From an uncultured bacterium (lineage in GTDB: Bacteria > Patescibacteriota > Minisyncoccia > Phycocordibacterales > CAIZLB01), in assembly GCA_903821355.1 (NCBI GenBank), contig CAIJKW010000049.1:1-56057 (forward strand): DNA of 56,057 bases, written 5' to 3'. Positions 18,313 to 26,871 of the stretch are shown here, in pieces. Position numbers and translations under genes: made by a program. The notes beneath the pieces were generated by a model. It saw only the letters and a list, made by a program, of their open reading frames with translations, did no database searches and had not been told where the DNA came from. How positions within the stretch are numbered: position 1 is the stretch's first letter; each line of letters begins with the position of its first letter.

Positions 18313-18375
18313 TGTTACATGTGTAACAACTGTGCTTACGTTAATCATCGTTCATCAAACGTTACACATGTAACA
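18313..18375. repeat. Pair of mutually inverted parS-like palindromes (sites E and F)
   Basis: TGTTACATGTGTAACA (18313-18328) and CGTTACACATGTAACA (18360-18375); GTTACA-N2-TGTAAC arms, and the two 14-mers are exact reverse complements. Confidence 0.7.
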
Positions 18376-18399
18376 TAAACAAGGCTGTATAGACGTAAA

Positions 18400-18447
18400 A
18401 CACAACAAAAAAACTGCAACAAGTGTAATGTGCAGTTTTTTTTGTGT
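18400..18447. terminator. Bidirectional intrinsic terminator
   Basis: ACACAACAAAAAAACTGCA ... TGCAGTTTTTTTTGTGT. Confidence 0.8.
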
Positions 18448-18748
18448 TTTTGTATCCTTCAGACTTAAAAAACCAGGCATAAAAAGAGCCTCAGTACTGG
18501 ACGCAACAAGGTTATAGTTTGTTATGATGCGGCCGTACTAAGGCCCTCGACCGAAACTTGAGATTAAAACCCGAGACTATTCACTATACCGAAACGTGAG
18601 AAAAATGAGACGATTGAGAAAAATTTTTATTTAATTGTATTGGTTGCCTTTGCGATTGTGGAATAAGACAGTTTGGGAACCAAGATTCTCCATTTAAAGG
18701 TGATACTCAGATAAGAGCTCACTAAGCTAGTTGTGGGAGAACAAAAAA

Positions 18749-18936
18749 TGTCCTTTATCACCAGCCTATCCATATCACTACAGCTTCCTGAAAGAACTGT
18801 TTAACCCGATGTTGGGTTGTTCATCTGTCTTTTATTATAATCTAAATAAAGGACACGTAAAGGACACTACCAATAATTCCTGTGGATAACTTTTGCCATT
18901 CTACAAAATTTATTTAAGGGCTTTATATAAAGGACA
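18749..18936. repeat. Four copies of TAAAGGACA (iteron-like)
   Basis: TGTCCTTTA 18749-18757 (inverted), TAAAGGACA 18847-18855, 18858-18866 (11 bp period) and 18928-18936; TGTGGATAA at 18881-18889 and TTATCCACA at 18988-18996. Confidence 0.6.
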
Positions 18937-18977
18937 AAATTAAAATTCGTTTTTAATATAAAAAAATGAAGAACACA

Positions 18978-19775
18978 CTAAAATAAGTTATCCACAACTA
19001 ATTTAATAGGGCAGTGATCTGAACCAAAAAAACTAGATTCTATTGTGCAAGATTTAACCTTATTTAGTATATCTTTCGATATAAAAAAATAATCTATTCT
19101 CCATCCAACATTTCTTTCTCTTGAAAACGTTTTCATGTCCCACCATGTATAAGCGTTTTTTACATCCGGATTCAGTTCTCTGAAAACATCTAAGTAATTT
19201 GATTCAATAAATTTATCAATCCAAAATCTCTCTTCTGGCAAAAATCCTATACTTTTAACATTTTCTTTTGGTCTAGCTAAGTCAATTTCTGTGTGAGCGA
19301 CATTGACATCGCCGCAGAAGACCACTTTTAAGCCTTTGTTTGTAAGCTTTTTACAGTATTTTAAAAATTCCTTATAGAAATCTAATTTATATTGCAGTCT
19401 TTCCGGTGCACCACCACCATTCGGAAAATAACAGTTTACGAGAGCCCATTTGTCAAAAATTAAACTTATCATCCTACCTTCTTGATCCATTTCTTTGACA
19501 CCAAATCCGTAATCAATTTTCTTTGGTTGTGGCAATATTTTTTTCATATAAATAGCAACTCCACTATAACCCTTTCTTGTTTTTGCATGATCAAAATAAC
19601 CAACATAACCATCGGGATTTACAATATTATTATCAAGCTGTTCAACATGCGCTTTTGTCTCTTGAATACACACAAAATCTGTGTTCTGTTGTATTAAGGA
19701 ATCAAAAGCACCTTTTTTGTATATTGCCCTAATTCCGTTTACATTCCATGAAGTTATACTTATTTGTTTTTTCAT
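18978..19775 (-). CDS. Exodeoxyribonuclease III (xthA/exoA family)
   Basis: SWNVNGIRAIYKKGAF, DFVCIQETKA, VVFCGDVNVAHTEIDLARPK, RIDYFFIS, GSDHCPI. Confidence 0.95.
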   Translation of the reverse strand: MKKQISITSWNVNGIRAIYKKGAFDSLIQQNTDFVCIQETKAHVEQLDNNIVNPDGYVGYFDHAKTRKGYSGVAIYMKKILPQPKKIDYGFGVKEMDQEGRMISLIFDKWALVNCYFPNGGGAPERLQYKLDFYKEFLKYCKKLTNKGLKVVFCGDVNVAHTEIDLARPKENVKSIGFLPEERFWIDKFIESNYLDVFRELNPDVKNAYTWWDMKTFSRERNVGWRIDYFFISKDILNKVKSCTIESSFFGSDHCPIKLVVDNLF

Positions 19776-19814
19776 TTTTTAAAAGACATTAATCGGACAT
19801 CGCTATTAATTGCA

Positions 19815-20732
19815 TCATTTATTACTCTTATCTCTAAGTCCGTGAAAATTCTTATGTATGTCCTTTAGATGCTTATCAGTCACGTGAGTATATATTTGTG
19901 TTGTTGATATGTTGGCATGACCTAATAATGCCTGAACTGAACGTAAATCAGCACCATTTTGCAACAAATCTGTTGCAAAACTGTGTCTTATAACATGGGG
20001 TGTTACTTTTTTTGAAACTCCTGCCTTAATTGCATAGTGTTTGACAAGCCTTTCTACAGATCTCGGTGTAATTCCAAACATTAAACCGCTTGTTACATCA
20101 ACTCTTTTTGACAAATACTCTCTTAGGGCTTGTTTTGCAACCTCAGACATAAAGACAACCCTGACTTTATCGCCCTTACCCCTAACTGAGAACTCGTCCT
20201 TGTTCAAATCTAAATCTCGAGGAAGGGAACAAAGCTCTGAAACACGCAGACCTGTTGAGAACAGGAGCTCCAAAATAGCCTTATCCCTAAGTTTCTTTTT
20301 TTCATCCTTTTCAGTATTTGGGGCACTTAAAATCCTATCGAGCTCTTCTATGGATATGTGATCTATTTGTCTTTCAGGAACTTTGGCTAACTCAATGTTG
20401 TCTGGAGATAGTATTTGAAGGCCTCTTTTAGCCAAATACTTCAAATAAGCCCTTAATGCAATCAAATAATAGTTTTGGGTTCTCTTTTTGATTAAATTTA
20501 CCCCTGTTTTTGTTGCAAAAGAACGCCTGTTTAGAAAAAGCCTGTATTCTCTCAGTTTTTCTTCTGTTATTGCATTTGCTGAGTCGGATTTTAAGAAATC
20601 TAGGAAAAGGTTTAAATATCGATCATAATTTTCAACAGTTTTTAGACTTCTACCTTTTTCTATCTCTGTATATTCCAGAAAATGCCGTTTTAAGGTACTC
20701 AAACTAGATACTTGGTCTGTATTGTGCGACAT
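19815..20732 (-). CDS. Tyrosine recombinase, XerC/XerD family
   Basis: LSTGLRVSELCSL, HVIRHSFATDLLQNGADLRSVQALLGHANISTTQIYTHVT; start MSHNTDQ at 20732. Confidence 0.95.
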   Translation of the reverse strand: MSHNTDQVSSLSTLKRHFLEYTEIEKGRSLKTVENYDRYLNLFLDFLKSDSANAITEEKLREYRLFLNRRSFATKTGVNLIKKRTQNYYLIALRAYLKYLAKRGLQILSPDNIELAKVPERQIDHISIEELDRILSAPNTEKDEKKKLRDKAILELLFSTGLRVSELCSLPRDLDLNKDEFSVRGKGDKVRVVFMSEVAKQALREYLSKRVDVTSGLMFGITPRSVERLVKHYAIKAGVSKKVTPHVIRHSFATDLLQNGADLRSVQALLGHANISTTQIYTHVTDKHLKDIHKNFHGLRDKSNK

Positions 20733-20921
20733 AGTACCAAAATTATAACACCTAGAACCCAGTAAAGACAAGGATTTACGCAATACTAGCCTTAACTCAG
20801 ACTGGCATGATTTTGATTATTTGGCTGGCCTGAACTTAATTGTCTTATGAAATAGCCAAAATACCTATAAAAGCCCTAAATACTTGCTCACAACAGTCTT
20901 TTATGATACTATCAGAAGACC

Positions 20922-21197
20922 ATGTTAACCAAGACAAAGAAGCAAAAAATTATAAAGGAAGTACAAATTCACGATACTGACACAGGAAGTGCAGAGGCAC
21001 AGATTGCTATTTTAAGTAAAAGGATAGAGGAATTAACTAAACACCTTAAGACTCACGCTAAGGACAACCACTCAAGAAGAGGTCTTTTGCAGATGGTTGC
21101 AGACAGACAAACCCTCTTGAAATATCTACAAAAGAAGAGTTCCTCAAGATACGACGCTGTTACAAAGAAGCTAGATCTGAAGAGAAAGACAGCCTAA
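20922..21197 (+). CDS. rpsO: 30S ribosomal protein S15
   Basis: HDTDTGSAEAQIAILSKRIEELTKHLKTHAKDNHSRRGLLQMVADRQTLLKYLQ. Confidence 0.97.
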   Translation: MLTKTKKQKIIKEVQIHDTDTGSAEAQIAILSKRIEELTKHLKTHAKDNHSRRGLLQMVADRQTLLKYLQKKSSSRYDAVTKKLDLKRKTA

Positions 21198-21404
21198 ATC
21201 AAGAGTTAAGTCACAGAAACAGAAGCTTAGGATTTTAGGTATACAATTTTTGAAATACAAATAATATCATCATAAACATTAGGATTGATATAGGACAAGA
21301 CGATTTTAATTTGATTTGCGATTAGTCTTTGGTTAAATACATGGAATTTTTAAAAGACAAATTTAAACCATATTAATTGGTTCATTTTAAATATAATATA
21401 AAAC

Positions 21405-22157
21405 ATGACAGTAATTAAACACAAACAACAACGTGTTGGAGTTTTTATTGATACACAGAATCTTTATCACAGTGCAAAAAATCTATATCACGCAAGAGTA
21501 AATTTTGGAGCAATAATGAAAGAGGTAGTAGCCGGCAGATCTCTAATTAGAGCAATCGCTTACGTTATAACAACAGAAAGTGGTGATGAAACTAACTTTT
21601 TTGATGCTTTAGGAAAACTAGGAATAGAAACTAAAACAAAAAATCTACAAATTTTTAGCGGAGGAGCCAAGAAAGGGGATTGGGATGTGGGGCTTGCGGT
21701 TGATGCTATTAAACTGGCACCTAAATTAGATACCGTTATCATAGCATCAGGAGATGGCGACTTTATTCCGCTTGTAGAATACCTTCAAACAAACGAGGGT
21801 TGCCAAGTAGAGGTTATATCATTTGGAAAATCTTCTTCACAAAAATTGAAGGAGGTTGCTGATGACTTTATTGATATGTGCGAAACTCCATCAAAGTATG
21901 TATTGATGCAAAACACACAGACAAATTCATCGAAACAACCCTTGAGACAAAGCCAGACACCTCAATCTATAGATGTACAGCCACAACCAAGACAGAACAA
22001 AGAGAACCCTAGGAGTAATTTAAAAACAAAAAGACAAGTAAAATCGAACGCCAGATCATCAAGTAATAGCAAAATAAATCACACAAATCACGGTGATGAA
22101 GGTAATTTTGACTTTTTCGACTCAGAAACAAGACCTGATTCTAAATTTGATATATAA
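21405..22157 (+). CDS. NYN-domain (LabA/PIN-like) protein
   Basis: VGVFIDTQNLYHSAKNLY; KGDWDVGLAVDAI; DTVIIASGDGDFIPLVEYL; Q/S-rich C-tail. Confidence 0.85.
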   Translation: MTVIKHKQQRVGVFIDTQNLYHSAKNLYHARVNFGAIMKEVVAGRSLIRAIAYVITTESGDETNFFDALGKLGIETKTKNLQIFSGGAKKGDWDVGLAVDAIKLAPKLDTVIIASGDGDFIPLVEYLQTNEGCQVEVISFGKSSSQKLKEVADDFIDMCETPSKYVLMQNTQTNSSKQPLRQSQTPQSIDVQPQPRQNKENPRSNLKTKRQVKSNARSSSNSKINHTNHGDEGNFDFFDSETRPDSKFDI

Positions 22158-22165
22158 TATTATCA

Positions 22166-23296
22166 ATGGATCCAACAGAACAAAAAACAACGCACTCTTA
22201 TCCAAACGCCGACAGAACTATTGGTGGTGATAACTCTGTATTATCTGACAATGTAAAGCCGTTAGTTCATATTTCAGATGTTATATCATCTATCGGACCA
22301 AAGCCTGAAGACCCATCTTACAAAACAAACACTGTGCACACATTTAAAGATGATATGGCTAGCGAAGCATCTAAGGGAAATTTCTCTATTGGGAAAATAA
22401 TGGCGGCAAACAATAAGAAGATTCATGAATCTTCAAGTAATGTTATATCTGTTGAGGATAAAAGTAAAAACTTACCCGTTAAAATATTGATATTTATTAT
22501 TTGCATACTGATAATAACGGGGTTTTCTTATGCTGGTTTCAAATTTGCAAAAACTCCAGCAGAGATAAGTTTGCAAGAAAATCCAACTCAACAAATAGCT
22601 GGAGGTATACTATATTCGGAACAAAGTGTCGGAATAAATATAAAAGGCAAGAGCATCTCTAATCTATATAAAGAAATACAATCAAATACGGCTTTTGATA
22701 GTGCATTGTCAGGAAAAATTAAATCTATAGTTTTAGATTATCAAGATGGCACAAGCACAATTCAACTATCTTCGGTTGATTTTCTGAATATCATTGCACC
22801 TGGTGCTCCAGATTTACTGCTAAGAAATTTGAAAAAGGAATATGTATTTGGATACTATTATTCTGCATCTGAAGAACCTTTCATTATTTTAAAATCGACA
22901 AATTACGATTCAACTTTTGCTGGTATGCTGGAATGGGAAAGAAACATATATGCAGACATAGGAGACTTAATCTTTAAAAAGGAAGGTCCTTCACCAGCTA
23001 ATAATACCGAAGATCAACCGTCAACAGATTCTACAAGCAGCTCAGCTGTGAACACAAAAAGTACCACAACGACAAATTCTCTACCTGCATCTTCAAACAG
23101 TGTAAAATCTGAATATGATACAGCTTTTGTTGATAAAATCATTTCAAATAATGATACAAGAGTTTTATATAGACCAAATGGCAGTATCGCTTTCTTTTAT
23201 ACATTCTTCAACAAAGATACTATAATTATAACGACAAGCGAAGTAACGCTTCACGAGTTAATATACAGACTTACTTCAGGAAAAATAACTAGATAA
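22166..23296 (+). CDS. Hypothetical single-pass membrane protein
   Basis: 376 aa ORF with central TM (VKILIFIICILIITGFSYAGFKFA). Confidence 0.7.
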   Translation: MDPTEQKTTHSYPNADRTIGGDNSVLSDNVKPLVHISDVISSIGPKPEDPSYKTNTVHTFKDDMASEASKGNFSIGKIMAANNKKIHESSSNVISVEDKSKNLPVKILIFIICILIITGFSYAGFKFAKTPAEISLQENPTQQIAGGILYSEQSVGINIKGKSISNLYKEIQSNTAFDSALSGKIKSIVLDYQDGTSTIQLSSVDFLNIIAPGAPDLLLRNLKKEYVFGYYYSASEEPFIILKSTNYDSTFAGMLEWERNIYADIGDLIFKKEGPSPANNTEDQPSTDSTSSSAVNTKSTTTTNSLPASSNSVKSEYDTAFVDKIISNNDTRVLYRPNGSIAFFYTFFNKDTIIITTSEVTLHELIYRLTSGKITR

Positions 23297-23430
23297 ACAA
23301 AATAAGGGGACTGAAATTACTAATGATACTAAGTTATCAACAGAACCTAGCTTATTTATATATATAAAATTTGGTATTTCTTTATAAATTATTTATAGAA
23401 ACTTAAGGTCTAATCTGATACAATGACAAC

Positions 23431-23784
23431 ATGAACCAAGATATACAAAAATACAAAAACATATTAGAAGATAAATTAAAAAAACTAGAAGAAGAGATAG
23501 TTGAAATAGCTGAAAAAGAGAGCGACTCCACATGGGAAGCTATTCAAACAGAAACAAACATTGATACCGCTGACAGGCAAGATGTTGCTGATGCTGTTGA
23601 AAATTATGAATCAAATTCATCTATTACATCCACCTTGGAAAGAGAGATTTTTGATGTCAGAGATGCTTTAGCAAAAATAGAAACTGGGACTTACGGTGTA
23701 TGTGAGGTCTGCCAAAAAGAAATAGAAACTGAAAGACTGGATGCAGAACCACAAGCTAGAACCTGTGAGCTTCACATGAATTAG
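23431..23784 (+). CDS. DksA/TraR-like zinc-finger protein
   Basis: Helical N-terminus; GTYGVCEVCQKEIETERLDAEPQARTCELHMN zinc-finger-like C-terminus. Confidence 0.85.
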   Translation: MNQDIQKYKNILEDKLKKLEEEIVEIAEKESDSTWEAIQTETNIDTADRQDVADAVENYESNSSITSTLEREIFDVRDALAKIETGTYGVCEVCQKEIETERLDAEPQARTCELHMN

Positions 23785-23902
23785 GCAAGCTTCATCTATG
23801 GATTTGGCAGTAAGAGTCTCGTCTTAAAGTCGTCTTGTTTTGATCACTTAACCGATGTGTATCGCTGTTTGTTTGTATCTAAAAATAGTTTTGTAAATCA
23901 AA

Positions 23903-25498
23903 TTGTATATATCTTGCAAAGGGATAACTAAGGAAGGCATATTTTGCCAAAGTATTGATGTTGAATTAGACATATCTAGAGGTCTTTTTTCTTTCTTAAT
24001 TGTAGGGTTAGCAGATAAGTGTATAGGAGAATCAAGAGAAAGAATAATTTCTGCAATTAAGAATAGTGGTTTCGAATCTCCAAAAACAAAAAATCATAAA
24101 ATAACAGTTTCCCTTGTGCCTGCTGGTATTAAAAAAGAGGGGGTATTGTTGGATCTTCCTATTTCTTTAGCTTATTTATCAGCTGCTGGTAAGATTGAGA
24201 AAAAATCCCTAGAAAACTCAATTTTTATCGGCGAGTTAGGTTTAGATGGTTCTATAAAAGAAAATGACTCCTTAGCTTCTGTTATAAATTCTTTGTCAAA
24301 AAGACAAAGCAACAAAGGCTTCAATAATATAGGATTAAAAAATGAAGTGATCAACCTGTATAGTAATTTTTCTGATGAACAGATCACTCTAATAAATGAA
24401 CTCTGTTTAAAAAATATCAAGATAGGAAAGTTCAATAATCTTAAAGATCTAACTTCTTTTTTAAATACCAATAAAAAACCTCAAGAATGCGGGGATGTAA
24501 AATTGATAGAAACAGAAAAAAATGGAGGTGGCGTCATAGACAAAATAATAGCAGAAAAAAAATATAATGAAATAAATTTTGAAATAGACAAAATAATCGG
24601 ACAAGAAAAAGCCAAAAGAGCAATATTAATATCCATATGCGGTAATTACAATGTCATAATGTCTGGACCCCCTGGAGTTGGTAAAACAATGTTAGCAAAA
24701 AGCATGCACCAACTTCTTCCAACACCAACTTCGGATGAATATCTAGAAATATTATCTATACACGGCAAACTAGAAAGACCTTTTCGATCACCCCATCACA
24801 CAAGTAGTTATTCCTCGATTGTCGGTGGCGGCACACCAATTAATGCGGGTGAAATTACTAAAGCTCATAAAGGAATATTATTTCTTGACGAACTTCCAGA
24901 GTTCAATAAAAATATTGTTGAATCACTAAGACAACCTTTGGAACAAAAGATGGTGCAGATAAATAGGGCTGAAAACACCATAACGCTACCGTGCAATATG
25001 ATTTGTGTTTGTGCAATGAATCTCTGCCCTTGTGGAAACAAAGGTATACCACTACAGGGGTGTGCTTGCAGCGGTAATAAAATAAATCTCTATAGACAAA
25101 AAGTTTCTAAACCTTTTTTAGAGCGGTTTCATATATCAATAAATCTTCCGTATGAAAATAAAAATATGGAGATGTTGTTGGTCAAAAATAAAATTGCAGC
25201 CGGAGAAAATATAATTAAAACTGGAGATACTCTAACGGGACAAAGCATGAAGGAGATAATTGATAGTTTTGACAATAAGAATGTCAATTTTGTATGGAAA
25301 GATAATGAATTAGAGATGCTTTATAAAGAATCAGAGAAAAGACACTTTTCTATGAGGGCGATTAAACATATTCAGGAAATTTCAGAGACCATTTGTTTAA
25401 TTGAAAATATTCAAAATAAAATAAGCAACAAATCTATTGTAATAAAGAAGGAGCACTTAACTGAGGCTTTTTCTTATAAAAACGATTTACTGAATTAA
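23903..25498 (+). CDS. YifB/ComM-type Mg-chelatase-like AAA+ ATPase
   Basis: DISRGLFSFLIVGLADKCIGESRERI; Walker A GPPGVGKTMLAKSM; FRSPHHTSSYSSIVGGG; GILFLDELPEF; TTG start. Confidence 0.92.
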   Translation: MYISCKGITKEGIFCQSIDVELDISRGLFSFLIVGLADKCIGESRERIISAIKNSGFESPKTKNHKITVSLVPAGIKKEGVLLDLPISLAYLSAAGKIEKKSLENSIFIGELGLDGSIKENDSLASVINSLSKRQSNKGFNNIGLKNEVINLYSNFSDEQITLINELCLKNIKIGKFNNLKDLTSFLNTNKKPQECGDVKLIETEKNGGGVIDKIIAEKKYNEINFEIDKIIGQEKAKRAILISICGNYNVIMSGPPGVGKTMLAKSMHQLLPTPTSDEYLEILSIHGKLERPFRSPHHTSSYSSIVGGGTPINAGEITKAHKGILFLDELPEFNKNIVESLRQPLEQKMVQINRAENTITLPCNMICVCAMNLCPCGNKGIPLQGCACSGNKINLYRQKVSKPFLERFHISINLPYENKNMEMLLVKNKIAAGENIIKTGDTLTGQSMKEIIDSFDNKNVNFVWKDNELEMLYKESEKRHFSMRAIKHIQEISETICLIENIQNKISNKSIVIKKEHLTEAFSYKNDLLN

Positions 25499-25515
25499 AT
25501 GAGTAGATAAATCTG

Positions 25516-26565
25516 CTAGAAAGGATTTTTACCTCCACGAACTTCAAAGTGTAGATGGACACCCGTAGAATCTCCCGTGCTTCCCATTCTACCAATTTGC
25601 TGACCTTTAGAAACGCGATTACCAACACTCACTGAGTTTTCACTAAGGTGACCATACAATGTTTGTGTTCCATTTGAGTGCTTAATAACGACATAGTTTC
25701 CATAGCCACCATTCCAACCACCACTTTTGCTGATGATCACTGTACCATCGGCCGCTGCCAAGATTGGTACTTTTGATCCACCAAATGATGCTAGATCAAC
25801 ACCATTATTTCCATGGACTCCTTGTGTTCTTACTCCACCATTTACAGGTCTTTTAAAGTATCCGGCGATATTTGAAGAAGGCTTTGAAGGAGTTCCTGAT
25901 TTTGGTTTTGCAGTTTTAGAAGAAACAACTGTTTCAGCCTCAGCGTTTGGAATTATAATCTCTTGGCCAATCGTCAACCCCACGCTTGTATCGACACTGT
26001 TAAAACTAACGATATCACCAACGTCGGATTTGAATTTTTTGGCCAAAAGATCAACAGTATCTCCTTTTTTGACAGTATATTTTATACCTGTAATGGGTAA
26101 TATAACGATGACTTGATCTGGTTTGATGGGAGAACCGGCTTTTAAATCATTAGCCCAATAAATAGTGTTTGGCGTGACATCAAACATTTTTGCAATAGCA
26201 GGAACAGTGTCTCCTTTTCTAACTGTGTACAAACTAATCTGATCTGATGTATTATCTTCAGAATTAAGTGAGCCATCCAAGGAGTTGTTTTCATTTGTAA
26301 ACGCATACCCTTCAATTATAGACTTATCTGAAGCTGTTTTATTGTCTTTTGGTTCTGGACTGTTTACAGCCTGTGACAAAGGCATGTTTATGATAGTCTG
26401 TTTTGGATAAGCGAGCGCTTCTTCTTTTAAAGCTATTGTGTCAGATGCGCTAAGGGATAAAACCTCATTGTTTATTGTCTTGTTTGCACCAAATCCAGAT
26501 TTAACCCAGCTAAAAACGTCAAAAACTCCCGCTTGAACATAAAACGGATAAATTACTATAGCCAA
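25516..26565 (-). CDS. LysM-M23 (LytM) peptidoglycan peptidase; N-terminus probably extends upstream
   Basis: Two LysM-like segments (YTVRKGDTVPAIAKMFDV; YTVKKGDTVDLLAKKF), M23 motifs HGNNGVDLA and GVHLHFEVR. Confidence 0.92.
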   Translation of the reverse strand: MAIVIYPFYVQAGVFDVFSWVKSGFGANKTINNEVLSLSASDTIALKEEALAYPKQTIINMPLSQAVNSPEPKDNKTASDKSIIEGYAFTNENNSLDGSLNSEDNTSDQISLYTVRKGDTVPAIAKMFDVTPNTIYWANDLKAGSPIKPDQVIVILPITGIKYTVKKGDTVDLLAKKFKSDVGDIVSFNSVDTSVGLTIGQEIIIPNAEAETVVSSKTAKPKSGTPSKPSSNIAGYFKRPVNGGVRTQGVHGNNGVDLASFGGSKVPILAAADGTVIISKSGGWNGGYGNYVVIKHSNGTQTLYGHLSENSVSVGNRVSKGQQIGRMGSTGDSTGVHLHFEVRGGKNPF

Positions 26566-26871
26566 TACGGTTAAGACAATCGTCGTCTTCGTAGCTTTAT
26601 TTGTCGCTCGTCCCTTGTTTAAATGCGGAATTTTGGTGGGCCTGCCTTCGGGATCGAGGTCTTGAGGGGTTTGTAAAATAACTTTAAGTTAAATTGATAG
26701 AATCTTCTTGCGTTGGTTTGGCTTAAAATAAGCCAAACCTACCTGAATAAACCGTATTACTATATATGTTAAAGAGTATTCAATACAAAGTCAACAAAGT
26801 TATGCAGGCCACCATGGTAGTAAAAATAGTCAAATCGGTACATGACCACAAGCATGATATACTTACAAAAT

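Noticed and set aside
19875-19890. CACGTG at about 19880 as a further parS site
   Set aside because: Flanks (CAGT-CACGTGA-GTATA) do not match the GTT...AAC arms; lies inside the Xer recombinase coding sequence.
19815-20732. Xer recombinase as a mobile-element integrase
   Set aside because: Sequence pattern and neighbours (exonuclease III gene, rpsO) fit a housekeeping XerC/D; no flanking repeats seen.
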